Below, piece after piece: positions 1-10,108 of a stretch of DNA of 64,000 nucleotides. The DNA is from Arthrobacter sp. fls2-241-R2A-200 (GTDB lineage: Bacteria > Actinomycetota > Actinomycetes > Actinomycetales > Micrococcaceae): assembly GCF_030209745.1 (NCBI RefSeq), contig NZ_JARVRJ010000008.1:1-64000 (forward strand), written 5' to 3'. How positions within the stretch are numbered: the stretch's first letter is position 1; the number at the start of each line of letters is the position of its first letter. The position numbers were made by a program, and so were the translations under genes. The notes under the pieces were generated by a model. It saw nothing but the letters and a program-made list of their open reading frames with translations. It did not search any database and was not told where the DNA came from.

Positions 1-45
1 TCTGGGTTATGAGCCCAGCGAGCTACCGAACTGCTCCACCCCGCG
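1..45 (-). tRNA. Initiator tRNA-fMet (CAU), 5' part only
   Basis: Read on the minus strand, the gene starts at 45 with a CGCGGGG acceptor strand, then a D arm. The anticodon arm is CTGGG-CTCATAA-CCCAG with anticodon CAT. The 5' C (giving the C1:A72 mismatch) and three consecutive G:C pairs at the base of the anticodon stem are the known marks of the initiator tRNA rather than elongator tRNA-Met. The T arm and acceptor 3' strand lie before position 1, so the gene is truncated by the window. Confidence 0.9.
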
Positions 46-56
46 TCGCAAGAACA

Positions 57-85
57 ACACTACCGTCCGGTGAACGGCGAACCAA
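57..85 (-). promoter_or_regulatory. Candidate promoter of the tRNA-fMet gene
   Basis: On the minus strand a -35-like TTGGTT (85..80) is 17 nt from a -10-like TAGTGT (62..57), which fits the actinobacterial TANNNT consensus. Transcription would begin about 5 nt before the mature tRNA. The spacing is good but the -35 match is weak, and this is sequence inference only. Confidence 0.4.
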
Positions 86-193
86 ATCCTGGTGACGTGA
101 CCTGCGTCTCCCCCCGCCCATAGGGTTCACGAGAACGCGATCTGCAGTCGCTTAAGGGACCGACGACGGCGATCAACCGGCTGCCGGGCAGCG

Positions 194-236
194 AAAAGGG
201 CCGGTGCCGTCCGAAGAAACGAACGCGCACCGGCCC
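194..236 (-). terminator. Rho-independent terminator downstream of the UPF0182 gene
   Basis: A perfect 10-bp inverted repeat (GGGCCGGTGC at 198-207 with GCACCGGCCC at 227-236) is followed on the minus strand by TTTT (197..194). It lies just past the stop codon of the minus-strand gene ending at 255, so it probably ends that transcript before the tRNA promoter. Confidence 0.8.
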
Positions 237-254
237 AGCTCACCCGCCCGTGGC

Positions 255-3248
255 TTAGCCGCTCGGTGAGGGCGAAGGCGTAGCGCTCGGGGTGGCGCCT
301 TGGGTCGCCGGGGTACCGGGCGTTACACCCAAACGCGTCTCGGCATCAATGGCCTTCTTGAGCGCTGCGGACAGGTTAGCCTGCTGAGTCCCGTAACCAG
401 CAAAGTCGCCCTTGGCCAAGGCAGCCTGGCCATCCTGGATAGCCTTGTTGGCATCATCCAACGCGGCCTTGAGTTCGGCCTTGGCATCGGTGGTGTTTGC
501 CGGCGGAGTCGTGGTGGTCGTGGCAGGCGGCGACGTGGTTGTTTGCCCATTGTTTGCCGAGTCCCCCGCCTTAGCACCGGAATCTCCCCCAAACAGCTGG
601 TCCAAAGCCGCGTCGAGCGTTGGCGCGAAGCCGATCTTGTCACCGAAAGCCACCAGCACCCTTTGAAGGGTGGGGTACGAGGTTTCCCCCGTCGACTTCA
701 AATAGACAGGTTGGACATAGAGGAGGCCTCCACCTACAGGCAACGTCAGGAGGTTTCCATTGAGCACGTCCGATGCACCTTGACGCAAAAGGTTAAGTGC
801 CTGAGAGACGGTGGGATCGGAGTTGAACTTGTTTTGCGCCTGCCCCGGCCCCGGAACCTGAGTGTCCGTAGGAAGTTGCAGGAGCCTGAGCTTGCCGTAG
901 GTATCAGCCTTTACGCCCTTGACGTTGCCGGCGTCGGAGTCTGCGGCGAGGAAGCCGTACAAGATGTTCCGGGCGTTGCCATTGACCGTTTGGGGAATGA
1001 AGGAAGAGGTCAATTGGAAGGCAGGCTTGGTCTGGTCCGGCATCTGCAGTGACATGTAGAAGGGCGGCTGCTTGACTGCCTCGGACACTGTGGGATCGTT
1101 CGGTACGCTCCAGGCATCGTTGTTCTGGTAGAAGCTGTCCGGATTGGTGACGTGATAACGGCCCAGCAGTTCGCGCTGGACTTTGAACAGGTCCTCCGGG
1201 TACCGCACGTGGCTCATGAGATCGCCGGACATCTCAGAATAGGGTTTGATGACGTTCGGGAAAATCTTCTGCCACGCCTTGAGGAGTGGATCCTGGTCGT
1301 CCCAAGCGTAAAGGGTCACCGAGCCGTCATAGGCGTCGACGGTTGCCTTGACCGAGTTCCTGATGTAGTTCACCGAACTGTTGGGCAACGCGACTGTTCG
1401 CCCCGAACTGGTGAGGGAGTCCGCCGTCGCGTTTTGCAACTGCTGAGGCTGAGAGTACGGGAAGTACTGACTGGTGGTGTAGCCATCAACGATCCACTTC
1501 ACCCGTCCGTCCACAACAGCCGGATAGGCATTGCCGTCGATGGTGAGGAAGGGAGCAAGCTTCTCTACGCGTTCGCGCGGATTCCGGTCGTACAAGATCT
1601 GGGACTTGTCGTTAACGCCGTCCGACAACAAGAGGTCCGAGGACTGGAACTTGATGGAATACAGCACCCGGTTCAGCCAGTTCCCTACGCTCGGCCCACC
1701 ATTTCCTTTAAAGGTGTACTGCGTGTCTCCGCTGCCGGCCGGCCGGTCCTGCTCACGCTGTTGAGCACCCTCCGGCCCTCCGACGATGGAGTAATCAGGC
1801 GAGTTCTCGCCGAAGTAGATGCGCGGCTCGTAGGAGGTGTCCGTACCGAGAACTCCCGTGGAGGGGATGCCGGACTCGAGGAAGTCCGGTTTGCCGTCGA
1901 CGGTGAACTTGTTGCCTTTAGCCGCAACTACGCCGTAGCCATGTGTGTAGACGATGTGGCGGTTTACCCACGTTTGCTGGTTGGCGCTGAGGCCATCCGG
2001 GTTCAGTTCACGGACCGCAATGACGGTGTCCTGGACCTTCCCGCCCACGGTGTAGCGGTCCACATTCAAGGTCTGCGGAAACTGGTAATAGGGGCGATAC
2101 TGTTCAAGCTGCGAAAAGGCGGACGAAATGAGGTTCGGGTCCAAGAGCCGGATGTTGGCCGCAGTTTGCGCGTCCTTCGCCAGCGCACCACTCGTGGCGT
2201 TCGTCGTCGCGTTGTAGGCGGACACGTCGATCTTGTCCAAGCCGTAGGCGGAGCGCGTCATGTTGATGTTGCGGCCGATGTATTCCTTTTCCAGCGTGTT
2301 CTCCGAAGGCCGGACCTGGAACTGCTGGATGACCCACGGATAGACACCGCCGGCCAAAATTGCGGTAATGACCAACATCGCCGTTCCGATGACAGGAAGG
2401 CGCCAGCGGCCAACGACGGCCGCGATAATGAAAAGTATGGCCACTAAACCTGCAGCTACAGCGAGGATTGCCTTGGTGGGAACAACCGCATTGACATCCG
2501 TGTAGAGCGCGCCGGCCCAGTGACCGGAAGAGCTCTGAACCGTTGTGTACCTGTCCAGCCAGAAGTTGATGCCCAACAGGACAAGGAAAACCGCCCCAAT
2601 CACCGCGACATGGATCTGGGCGGCGCGGCTGGTGAAGATGCCCCGTTCCAAAAGGCGGATGCTGCCGTAGAGGTAGTGCGTCAAGATACCGGCGATGCCA
2701 GCAACGATGGCAATGCTGATGAGGAAGCCCGTCACGAATCCCAAGAACGGAAGTGACATCAAATAGAAACTGATGTCGAGGTTGAACTGGGGATCCGTCT
2801 GGCCGAACGGCACCTGGTTGAAGAACAGCAAGGCCTTCTGCCACTGGCTTGCTGCCGCGCTTCCGGCGAACAGGCCAAAGAGGATTGGGAGTCCGATCAT
2901 CACCACGCGCCGCACCGGTTCGAGCTGCGCTTGGTACCTGTTGAGGTTCTCGCGCGCTTCAGAGTCTGGGGCATAGACCGGCCGGGCTTTGTAGGCGATG
3001 CGGATGGCGAAGTAGACACCGGCGAACATCAACGCAAACCCGATCAGGAACGTGATGATCTTGGCCAGGTTTTCGCGTAGGTACACTTCGAAAAAGCCAA
3101 GCTGCTGGTACCACAGGACATCAGTCCACACGTTGGCGAAGAAGATGAACCCGACGACGACGACGGCCACGACGATCAGCGTGGGAGTCAGGACACCCCG
3201 TCTCAGCGGCGATCTTCCGGGCGGGTTGGAGCTGGCGGGACGAGACAA
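255..3248 (-). CDS. UPF0182 family integral membrane protein
   Basis: Large membrane protein of the UPF0182/COG1615 family, whose function is not established. The N-terminal third carries about seven hydrophobic segments, beginning with a helix near residue 25 after a basic PGRSPLRRG stretch. A long, mostly hydrophilic domain follows that should face outward. The C-terminus has a Thr/Pro-rich linker and an Ala/Lys-rich helical tail. The frame can extend to a TTG at 3281, but I prefer the TTG at 3248 because GAGGT lies about 8 nt before it and the protein then starts [10 protein letters not shown]. That gives 997 residues, typical for the family. As I remember the mycobacterial map, it neighbours the PDZ protease there too. 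Confidence 0.85.
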   Translation of the reverse strand: MSRPASSNPPGRSPLRRGVLTPTLIVVAVVVVGFIFFANVWTDVLWYQQLGFFEVYLRENLAKIITFLIGFALMFAGVYFAIRIAYKARPVYAPDSEARENLNRYQAQLEPVRRVVMIGLPILFGLFAGSAAASQWQKALLFFNQVPFGQTDPQFNLDISFYLMSLPFLGFVTGFLISIAIVAGIAGILTHYLYGSIRLLERGIFTSRAAQIHVAVIGAVFLVLLGINFWLDRYTTVQSSSGHWAGALYTDVNAVVPTKAILAVAAGLVAILFIIAAVVGRWRLPVIGTAMLVITAILAGGVYPWVIQQFQVRPSENTLEKEYIGRNINMTRSAYGLDKIDVSAYNATTNATSGALAKDAQTAANIRLLDPNLISSAFSQLEQYRPYYQFPQTLNVDRYTVGGKVQDTVIAVRELNPDGLSANQQTWVNRHIVYTHGYGVVAAKGNKFTVDGKPDFLESGIPSTGVLGTDTSYEPRIYFGENSPDYSIVGGPEGAQQREQDRPAGSGDTQYTFKGNGGPSVGNWLNRVLYSIKFQSSDLLLSDGVNDKSQILYDRNPRERVEKLAPFLTIDGNAYPAVVDGRVKWIVDGYTTSQYFPYSQPQQLQNATADSLTSSGRTVALPNSSVNYIRNSVKATVDAYDGSVTLYAWDDQDPLLKAWQKIFPNVIKPYSEMSGDLMSHVRYPEDLFKVQRELLGRYHVTNPDSFYQNNDAWSVPNDPTVSEAVKQPPFYMSLQMPDQTKPAFQLTSSFIPQTVNGNARNILYGFLAADSDAGNVKGVKADTYGKLRLLQLPTDTQVPGPGQAQNKFNSDPTVSQALNLLRQGASDVLNGNLLTLPVGGGLLYVQPVYLKSTGETSYPTLQRVLVAFGDKIGFAPTLDAALDQLFGGDSGAKAGDSANNGQTTTSPPATTTTTPPANTTDAKAELKAALDDANKAIQDGQAALAKGDFAGYGTQQANLSAALKKAIDAETRLGVTPGTPATQGATPSATPSPSPSG

Positions 3249-3378
3249 ACTCTGTACCTCATTGTGGTCGTCAGTGAACAATCGGTATGCGCGTGCTTAA
3301 CATCCCCGGCCCGTTGAAACCTGGCAGAGTCCGTCATATGTGCCACGAGTGGCAGTCGAGCTAAGTTCCACGGTCAGT

Positions 3379-4515
3379 CTAGTTGTTTGTGCAGGTCGGA
3401 AGTCCTTTAACGTCCCCTCCCGATGCAAACTGTTTTACCGCGGCCGTCGCCTCCGCCAGAGATTCAACCTTAACTACCTGCAATCCGTTTGGAATGTGGC
3501 CCACGACGTCCCCGCAGTTAGCCGCCGGAGCGAGGAAAAGAGTGGCTCCCTGCTGCTTGGCCCCGATCATCTTCTGGGCGATGCCACCGATGGCTCCCAC
3601 TGCGCCGTCGGGAGTTATGGTCCCTGTGCCGGCAATGTGCTTTCCGCCGGTAAGGTCACCCGGCGTGAGGGTATCGATGATGCCCAGGGCAAACATCATC
3701 CCTGCACTGGGACCGCCGACATTGTTTAGGGAGATATTGACGTTGAAGGGAAAAGTGAACCCGCTGGCCAGGAGCACGCCCAGTATGTACGTGCCCGAAG
3801 GGTTCTTGGTCGGCGTTATGGTCGCAGTCACTGACTTACCGCCGCGGTCCGCGACGACGACTGCCGGAGCGCCTGCCCCGGCGGCAAGTTCAGTTTGTAT
3901 TGAGGCCAAGGACGTCACCGGTTTTCCATTGATGGAAACAAGGCGGTCGCCTTCTTGGATCTTTCCCGCAGAGGGTGACGAATCGGAGAGTCCAGCCACG
4001 GTAAGCCGTTGCTCAAACGGGATCTTCAGTTGGCGCAACGCTGCGGCGACCGCGTTTTCCTGGGAGGTCGCCATGTCAACCTGCCCCTGCTTCGCGGTGT
4101 CCTGGGCAGTGCTTCCCTTGGGATAGATCAATTCCTCGGGGTACACGGCCTTGGAAGGATCCAGCCAACCCCGAAAGACATCCAGGATCGTCGCGGGACT
4201 TTGCGGACCGCCTGTGGTGACCACCGTGGTCAAGTCAAGGTCTCCCTTGGCGGCGAAGGACTCATGCCCGGTAACGGAAATGACTGGCTTGTCTCCATCT
4301 TTGCCCAAGGTATTGAAAACAGGCCCCGCTGACTCCACGACGTAAGGCACCGGCAAGGCAGCAGCGCCAACGCCGAGGCCCAAGGCCAAGAGCCCCGAGA
4401 TGACCATGATCGAGTACCTGACGTCACGGGAAGGTGCCGTGGCATCTGTGGCGGGACCGGCGTCGTTCGCTTGGCGCGGATCCACGGAGCCTTCTGAATG
4501 GGGCGATGTAAGCAT
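3379..4515 (-). CDS. Membrane-anchored PDZ and Lon-type (S16) serine protease, YlbL family
   Basis: One N-terminal membrane helix (about residues 33-57) anchors an extracytoplasmic protein with a PDZ domain (about 165-235, containing GDRLVSINGKPV) and a C-terminal Lon proteolytic domain. The Lon signature GPSAG supplies the nucleophilic Ser, and the Lys of GAKQQGA is the likely general base, so the Ser-Lys dyad is present. There is no ATPase domain, as expected for YlbL-like proteins. Length (378 residues) is normal. The ATG at 4515 has AAAGG about 6 nt upstream. It is divergent from the DUF2342 gene and upstream of the UPF0182 gene. Its substrate is unknown. Confidence 0.85.
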   Translation of the reverse strand: MLTSPHSEGSVDPRQANDAGPATDATAPSRDVRYSIMVISGLLALGLGVGAAALPVPYVVESAGPVFNTLGKDGDKPVISVTGHESFAAKGDLDLTTVVTTGGPQSPATILDVFRGWLDPSKAVYPEELIYPKGSTAQDTAKQGQVDMATSQENAVAAALRQLKIPFEQRLTVAGLSDSSPSAGKIQEGDRLVSINGKPVTSLASIQTELAAGAGAPAVVVADRGGKSVTATITPTKNPSGTYILGVLLASGFTFPFNVNISLNNVGGPSAGMMFALGIIDTLTPGDLTGGKHIAGTGTITPDGAVGAIGGIAQKMIGAKQQGATLFLAPAANCGDVVGHIPNGLQVVKVESLAEATAAVKQFASGGDVKGLPTCTNN

Positions 4516-4713
4516 GGGGGCCTTTCTATGCCGTCACAGCGACGTTGGTACCGGGGCGCTACGACGAGGATGCACCAGACATCCACACTACGCGGTCCCC
4601 CAGTTCGGAGGCTGCTTTGCCTACAGCGAACGTTGCGGCAACCGGGCAGACAGCCCTCCCCCATCGGGGTACGGTGAAAGGGATCACCAGCCAGTTCGAC
4701 GATCGGCGACACC

Positions 4714-6195
4714 ATGACTTCCAACCCGAACAACCCGTCAGAAGATGATGACACGCCCAAGGATCCGCTGGCTGAAATGCTGCAGAATCTCATGGGCGGA
4801 CAAGGGATGGGCAACATCGATCCCGCCGAACTGGCTAAGGCCGCCGGCCTGCCAAACGACCCCCAACTGCTTCAGCAAATGTTCTCGCAGGTCCAAGCAA
4901 TGATGAGTTCCACCTCCGAAGGACCTGTAAATTGGCAGCTCGCACACGATAACGCCCGCCGTGTGGCAGCGTCGGGCAGCGATCCGTCCGTCAGCGCCCA
5001 CCAGTCCAAGGAGATCGACGAGGCGCTGAGGCTTGCTGAGCTGTGGCTGGATCCTGTCACGGATCTCTCCGCCACCGGACTCATCGGCCGGGCGTGGTCG
5101 CGTGCTGAGTGGGTTGAAGCCACCCTGGGCACGTGGAAGCGTTTGACCGAGCCCGTGGCAAACAGTATTGCCAACGCGCTGTCCGAAGCCCTGTCCCAGC
5201 AGATGCCTGAGGAAATGAAGTCCATGATGGGCGGCGCGTCGTCCATGCTGCAGAACATGGGCGGGGCCATCTTCGGGATGCAGCTGGGGCAAGCTATCGG
5301 CGCGCTTTCCGCGGAAGTTGTGAGCAGCACAGACATCGGCGTTCCGCTGGCCGACCTTGAAATGGCTTTGCTGCCCACCAACGTCGCGAAGTTCGGAGAA
5401 GGCCTGAGCCTGCCGGAGAACGATGTCCGGCTTTTCCTTGCCGTGCGCGAAGCCGCGCACGCCCGGTTGTTTGTGCAGGTCCCCTGGCTTCGAGGCCATC
5501 TGCTGGGCGCGATCGAAGCCTATGCCCGGGGAATCCACATCGACATGTCCAGGATCGAAGACCTTGCCCGGGACCTGGATCCCAGCAACCCGGAGGGCAT
5601 TCAGGAGGCACTGTCCCACGGCGTGTTCATGCCCGAACGCACCCCTGTGCAGACAGCTGCCCTGGAGAAGCTCGAAACTGCCCTTGCCCTCGTTGAAGGC
5701 TGGGTGGATGAGTTGACAGCCGAAGCCACGGCACGGGTGCTGCCGTCGGCCACAGCGTTGCGGGAGACCGTTCGCCGTCGTCGGGCAACCGGTGGACCGG
5801 CCGAACATGCATTCTCGTCCTTGGTGGGCTTGGAATTGCGTCCGCGGCGACTCAGGGAAGCCGCCACGTTGTGGGCAACCCTGAAGGAAGAGCGTGGAAT
5901 CGAAGGCCGGGACGCTATCTGGCACCACCCGGATCTGCTGCCGACAGGTGCCGACCTCGACGATCCCAAGGGGTTCTCGGAACGACGCCGTCTCGCCGAA
6001 GCCAGCGACGGTGAAGTTGACGATGCCCTGCAAAAGCTGCTGAGCGGCGGTTTTGAAACAACGTCCGAACCGGGCGACGAGGGATCAGGCGACGACGGCT
6101 CAGGCGACGAGGGATCAGGCGACGACGGCTCAGGCGACGACGGAAAAAAGGGCGAGCCCGAATCCGGGACTGACCCCGAACCGCCGGCCAACTAG
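4714..6195 (+). CDS. Zinc-dependent metalloprotease-like protein (DUF2342, zincin_2 / COG5282)
   Basis: Actinobacterial DUF2342 protein, sometimes annotated as a putative hydrolase or F420-associated protein. No enzymatic activity is established that I know of. The family hallmark VREAAHARLF is present at about residues 244-253; it resembles a zincin EXXH helix, with more conserved His and Glu downstream. The N-terminal ~85 residues are Met/Gln-rich (MLQNLMGGQGMGN), and a Gly/Met-rich segment (MMGGASSMLQNMGGAIFG) sits mid-protein. The last ~45 residues are an acidic tandem repeat. It is divergent from the PDZ protease. The start has no strong Shine-Dalgarno. Confidence 0.8.
   Translation: MTSNPNNPSEDDDTPKDPLAEMLQNLMGGQGMGNIDPAELAKAAGLPNDPQLLQQMFSQVQAMMSSTSEGPVNWQLAHDNARRVAASGSDPSVSAHQSKEIDEALRLAELWLDPVTDLSATGLIGRAWSRAEWVEATLGTWKRLTEPVANSIANALSEALSQQMPEEMKSMMGGASSMLQNMGGAIFGMQLGQAIGALSAEVVSSTDIGVPLADLEMALLPTNVAKFGEGLSLPENDVRLFLAVREAAHARLFVQVPWLRGHLLGAIEAYARGIHIDMSRIEDLARDLDPSNPEGIQEALSHGVFMPERTPVQTAALEKLETALALVEGWVDELTAEATARVLPSATALRETVRRRRATGGPAEHAFSSLVGLELRPRRLREAATLWATLKEERGIEGRDAIWHHPDLLPTGADLDDPKGFSERRRLAEASDGEVDDALQKLLSGGFETTSEPGDEGSGDDGSGDEGSGDDGSGDDGKKGEPESGTDPEPPAN
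6073..6144 (+). repeat. 15-bp coding tandem repeat (GDEGS/GDDGS), zincin C-terminus
   Basis: Nearly five 15-bp units alternate between GDEGS and GDDGS, so a 30-bp higher-order unit is duplicated almost exactly. The repeat is in frame and encodes a disordered acidic tail. Such repeats usually vary in copy number between strains. Confidence 0.85.
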
Positions 6196-6234
6196 GCATT
6201 TTCGCCCTGGCACGAGGTACTCGGGGCCCGGCCT

Positions 6235-6858
6235 TCAGTGTGGTGCTGGAGGCTCGGGAGTAGGTGCCTCGGTGCCGGGGTCCGGTCCGAGGCCCCGGGA
6301 TGTTGCGTAAGCTACTCCGTCCAGGAAAGCTTTGGCGCGCTGGGTTTCAGGGTAAGCCTCAACCAACTTCCAAAAGTCGGCGTTATGACCGGCCACCAGG
6401 AGGTGCGCCAGCTCGTGGACGAGGACGTAGTCGATCACCCACTGCGGCATTGGCTGGAGCTTGCTCGATAACCTGATGCTGCCATCAGCCGGTGTAGCCG
6501 AACCCCAGCGTGAGTTCTGGTTGCCAACCCAACGTACCGACGTCGGCATTGCGCGGCCGCCGAGGTAAGTCCGCGACAGCAGTGTTGCCTGCTCAGCGAG
6601 GGCTTCATCGGTGGCCGGACGACGTTTGCCGCGCCCACCGGCCCCTTGACCCTGCTTCTTCAACTTGGCCAGCATGCGTCCCACCCATTCCCGTTCCTGG
6701 GTCCGAGTGAAACTGGCCGGAATAGCGACCACCGCTTTGCCGTCCTCCCAGAAGGCCGCTACGGTCCGGCGTCGTCGCGCAGAGCGACGCACGACGACGG
6801 GTGCACCATCCTCTGTCAGCTGGTGAACGGGTGAGTCTGAGCTGGTTGATCGGGCCAT
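6235..6858 (-). CDS. YgjP/WLM-type metal-dependent hydrolase (DUF45)
   Basis: The hydrolase motif HELAHLLVAGHN (HExxH plus a third His) followed by ADFW, and the segment WVGNQNSRWGSATP, are the two hallmarks of the YgjP/DUF45 family. E. coli YgjP is described as a UTP pyrophosphatase, but the reaction here is not shown by sequence. The N-terminus is basic (SARRRRTVAAF). The ATG shares one base with the stop of uvrD2 (TGATG), so the two genes are translationally coupled. The tail is Pro/Glu-rich. As recalled, an equivalent gene lies close to uvrD2 in mycobacteria. Confidence 0.8.
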   Translation of the reverse strand: MARSTSSDSPVHQLTEDGAPVVVRRSARRRRTVAAFWEDGKAVVAIPASFTRTQEREWVGRMLAKLKKQGQGAGGRGKRRPATDEALAEQATLLSRTYLGGRAMPTSVRWVGNQNSRWGSATPADGSIRLSSKLQPMPQWVIDYVLVHELAHLLVAGHNADFWKLVEAYPETQRAKAFLDGVAYATSRGLGPDPGTEAPTPEPPAPH

Positions 6859-8990
6859 CAGAGGACAGCGCTTTCGCTGAGAACTTCCAAGACGGCCTCG
6901 CCGTAGCGTTCAAGCTTGGAAGGGCCAACACCGGCCAGGCCCGCAAGTTCCTCCAGCGACGAGGGCCGCGCCTCAGCAATTGCAGTCAGGGTCGCATCCG
7001 TAAACACAACGTAGGCGGGAACCTCGGCAGCTTGCGCTACGTCCTTGCGCCACTGCCGCAAGGCATCAAATGTCTGCTCCTCATAGCTGGGTGGGCATTG
7101 GTTGCAACGCCCAATCTTGCGCTCCGCACCCGTTGCGAGCATGCTCCCGCAGACCCTGCATGAGGCCGGGGTGGCAGCTTTTGGACGCACTGGCCCTGTT
7201 TTACTGCGAGCGCTGGCAGATGCGACGGAGTCCGGCCGCAGTCCGTCCAGGAACCGGGAGGGCTTCCGGTTTGCACGGCCGCCCGGCGTGCGGGCGGTGG
7301 ACCATGAGAGGTTCAAGTGCTCGCGTGCGCGGGTGATGCCCACGTAAAGCAGCCGCCGTTCCTCGTCAACGTCCTCGGGCGTATCAGCGAAGGAGATCGG
7401 CATAAGTCCCTCGCTGAGGCCAACCAAGAACACGGCATCCCATTCGAGGCCTTTCGCGGAGTGCAGCGAAGCGAGGGTGATTCCCTGGACAGTTGGCGCG
7501 TGCTGTGCCAAGGAACGTTCCTGGAGCTCATTGACGAATTCGGCGAGCGTGAAGGATTCTCCCCGGTGAACGGCAAGCTCGTCTGCCAAGGCAACCAGTG
7601 CGGCCAGCGATTCCCACCGCTCCCGTAGCGCTCCCCCGCTATGCGGCGCAGCATCGGTGTAACCCAATGAGGCCACAATGTCACGGACGATCTGCCCCAG
7701 GGGCACTGAGGGCCCCTCAGCTACTGCCCTGGTTGCCGCGCGCAACTGCAAGATGGCATCACGCACTTCTTTCCGGGCGAAGAACCTTTCACCACCCCGA
7801 AGTTGATAACCGATGCCCGCAGAGGCCAAAGCTTGCTCGTAAGCTCCGGACTGTCCGTTGGTGCGGAACAGGATCGCAATCTCGCTCGCCTTGACACCCG
7901 CGGTGAGAAGTTCCTGAATTCGTCCGGCGACGACGGCAGCCTCCGCCTCATCGTCCGGGCACTCCATGAATCTGGGTGCCGGGCCCGACGGCCGCTGAGC
8001 CACGAGCTTCAGGGGAGCCGCCCATGCAGCATCCGCCACAGGTCCGCCGCTACGACGCGAGCCGAGGAGCTCGTTGGCCAGCTTCACCACTTGCGGGGTG
8101 GAACGGTAGTCGCGGACAAGTTTGACCACGGTAGCGTTAGGAAACTGATTTTTGAAACCGAGCAAGTGTTTTGGTGACGCTCCCGTGAAGGAATAGATCG
8201 TCTGGGAGGCGTCGCCCACTACGCAAAGCTCGTCCCTCCCGCCCAACCACAGGTCCAGAAGCCGTTGCTGCAGCGGCGACACATCCTGGTATTCGTCCAC
8301 GACGAAGTGCCGGTACTGCTCCCGCACCGTCGCTGCGACTTTTGGGTCCTCCTGAAGGATTCCCACGGTGATGAGGAGAACGTCCTCAAAGTCGATGACG
8401 TTCCGATCGGTCTTGAGGTCTTCATAGGCTTGGAACACCCTCGCCACGGCAGTGAGGTCGAACCCACCGGGAGTTCCCCTGCCCACCGCATTCTCCAAGT
8501 AGTTGGCCGGGGTGAGCATGGACACCTTGGCCCATTCGATCTCGGCAGCGAGGTCCCTGATCGATGCCCGATCAGTGCTGAGCCGAAGCCGGCGGGAGGC
8601 TTCTGCAATCATGGTGGCTTTGTGGTCCAAAAGGCTTGGCAACGTTCCGCCGATGGCCTGTGGCCAGAAAAACTGCAACTGCCGCAAAGCGGCCGCGTGG
8701 AACGTGCGGGCCTGAACCGCCGCCACACCGAGGTCCCTCAGCCGACTCCGCATCTCGGCCGCCGCCCGCGCAGTAAAGGTCACTGCCAGCAACCGTTGCG
8801 GACTATAGACGCCGGAGTGGACGCCGTACGCAATCCGGTGGGTGATGGCACGCGTCTTCCCGGTGCCCGCCCCCGCAAGTACGCATAGCGGACCCGTCAG
8901 GGTGCTGGCTACCTCACGTTGTTCTTCATCAAGGCTTCCCAGGATGCGCTCCTCAAGCGAGCTCCCGGCGTCGAACGTTTCTTCCGTCAC
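6858..8990 (-). CDS. uvrD2: UvrD2-type superfamily 1 ATP-dependent DNA helicase with HRDC domain
   Basis: 3'-5' SF1A DNA helicase for repair. It has Walker A AGAGTGKT (residues 39-46), motif II VVDEYQDVS, and later SF1 motifs including HSAKGLEWDAVFL and the C-terminal VGITRARE. After the motor comes the tetracysteine element known from mycobacterial UvrD2 (CxxC at 611/614 and CxxC at 629/632), then an HRDC domain (about 635-705) with GVGPSKLERYG. All motifs look intact at 710 residues. Its ATG (8990) overlaps the nudC stop by 4 bases (ATGA) and its stop overlaps the next gene, so nudC-uvrD2-DUF45 is one operon. Confidence 0.93.
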   Translation of the reverse strand: MTEETFDAGSSLEERILGSLDEEQREVASTLTGPLCVLAGAGTGKTRAITHRIAYGVHSGVYSPQRLLAVTFTARAAAEMRSRLRDLGVAAVQARTFHAAALRQLQFFWPQAIGGTLPSLLDHKATMIAEASRRLRLSTDRASIRDLAAEIEWAKVSMLTPANYLENAVGRGTPGGFDLTAVARVFQAYEDLKTDRNVIDFEDVLLITVGILQEDPKVAATVREQYRHFVVDEYQDVSPLQQRLLDLWLGGRDELCVVGDASQTIYSFTGASPKHLLGFKNQFPNATVVKLVRDYRSTPQVVKLANELLGSRRSGGPVADAAWAAPLKLVAQRPSGPAPRFMECPDDEAEAAVVAGRIQELLTAGVKASEIAILFRTNGQSGAYEQALASAGIGYQLRGGERFFARKEVRDAILQLRAATRAVAEGPSVPLGQIVRDIVASLGYTDAAPHSGGALRERWESLAALVALADELAVHRGESFTLAEFVNELQERSLAQHAPTVQGITLASLHSAKGLEWDAVFLVGLSEGLMPISFADTPEDVDEERRLLYVGITRAREHLNLSWSTARTPGGRANRKPSRFLDGLRPDSVASASARSKTGPVRPKAATPASCRVCGSMLATGAERKIGRCNQCPPSYEEQTFDALRQWRKDVAQAAEVPAYVVFTDATLTAIAEARPSSLEELAGLAGVGPSKLERYGEAVLEVLSESAVL

Positions 8991-9967
8991 GGCTGAAGGT
9001 CTTCAATGACGCCGCCATACCAGTGCTCGATCAGTGAACGCGCAATGGACAACCGCGTCGAGATGGTGATTTCCCCGCTCAAGACGGCAGCTTGCAGCTC
9101 CTCACGGCTGAACCAGCGGGCCCGCGTAACTTCAACACCGTCGGGTTTGGCGACGGTGTCCTCCGTTGTTGCTGTGAATCCCAACATGAGGGACGCCGGA
9201 AAAGGCCAGGACTGTGAGCCCAAGTACTGGCATGCGGTGACACGGACTCCGACTTCTTCGCCTATTTCACGGACCACCGCTTGTTCCAGGGACTCACCTG
9301 GTTCAACGAACCCGGCCAGCGTCGAATAGTTTTTGGCATCGACCGGACCTCCGCCGCCAAGGAGAAGGCGGCCGTCAGGGCCCACCACGGTAACGATGAT
9401 CGCCGGATCCGTTCGCGGATAATGTTCTGAGTTGTCTTGGGGGCATCGTCGCACCCAACCGCCGGATTCGACCTCCGTAGGGCTACCGCACAGAGGGCAA
9501 TGCCGGTGCGTGGCATGCCAGTTGGAAATGGCGCTGGCCTCGATGAACAAGGCCGTGTCAGTGGCGTCCAGACGTCCGGCGACCTCGCGGAAACCCGCCC
9601 ACTCGGCATGGGCAGGTAGTGTTGCGGTACCCGGGGCAACCGGCTCGGCGACCGTGAACAACAGCACCGGCGTACCGACCGCCAATGACGAAGGCAGCAA
9701 AGTTCTGCCCAGATAGATGGCCTCGCGCCCTGCGGCTGCCAGCGACTCCCACAGCTCTGCTGCCTCGCCAAACCACAGGCCGCCCGCAGTAACCACCGCT
9801 TTACGCTGGGAGATCAGCACAGCTTTGGCCGTTCCCGACGAAATGAGCTCCGACACCATGCCCGGCTTCATCCTGACAGCCGACCCCCGATCCACCACGG
9901 CCGGGGGCACGGGAAGAACGGTGTCCGTCAGGTGGTTTGCCAATGCCGATGGTTCCGTATAGCTCAT
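8987..9967 (-). CDS. nudC: NADH pyrophosphatase / NAD-cap hydrolase NudC
   Basis: Nudix hydrolase cleaving NADH to NMNH and AMP and able to remove NAD caps from RNA in studied homologues. It shows a zinc-ribbon region CPLCGSPTEV...RRCPQD, a full Nudix box from GFVEPGES to REIGEEVGV, and the NudC signature SQSWPFPASLMLGF. The fourth zinc-ribbon Cys of the E. coli type is replaced by Asp here. I start at the ATG at 9967 (MSYTEPS), which has GGTAGG just upstream; a further 12 residues in frame look non-coding. First gene of the nudC-uvrD2-DUF45 operon, divergent from the kinase gene. Confidence 0.92.
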   Translation of the reverse strand: MSYTEPSALANHLTDTVLPVPPAVVDRGSAVRMKPGMVSELISSGTAKAVLISQRKAVVTAGGLWFGEAAELWESLAAAGREAIYLGRTLLPSSLAVGTPVLLFTVAEPVAPGTATLPAHAEWAGFREVAGRLDATDTALFIEASAISNWHATHRHCPLCGSPTEVESGGWVRRCPQDNSEHYPRTDPAIIVTVVGPDGRLLLGGGGPVDAKNYSTLAGFVEPGESLEQAVVREIGEEVGVRVTACQYLGSQSWPFPASLMLGFTATTEDTVAKPDGVEVTRARWFSREELQAAVLSGEITISTRLSIARSLIEHWYGGVIEDLQP

Positions 9968-10108
9968 ATACCTACCGTACTGATTACCACCGTCAAAAAA
10001 CATTTGGGCAGCCTAAGGCTTGTGGACATATCCAAGGCATTCCGTGCGTTCTTCTGTGGGTGGGCACGGTAGATTTCCTGCGGATCTGGAGACTCGCCGC
10101 ACTGCATC

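Noticed and set aside
1152..2447. Long plus-strand open frame inside the UPF0182 gene
   Set aside because: High GC makes antisense frames long; it has no family motif, no ribosome site, and the minus strand encodes a recognisable membrane protein.
4738..6033. Long minus-strand open frame opposite the DUF2342 gene
   Set aside because: Antisense shadow: His/Arg/Gly-rich composition, no domain, and covered by a conserved gene on the other strand.
6073..6144. CRISPR-like repeat array
   Set aside because: The repeat is in frame, 15 bp, without spacers, and encodes an acidic tail.
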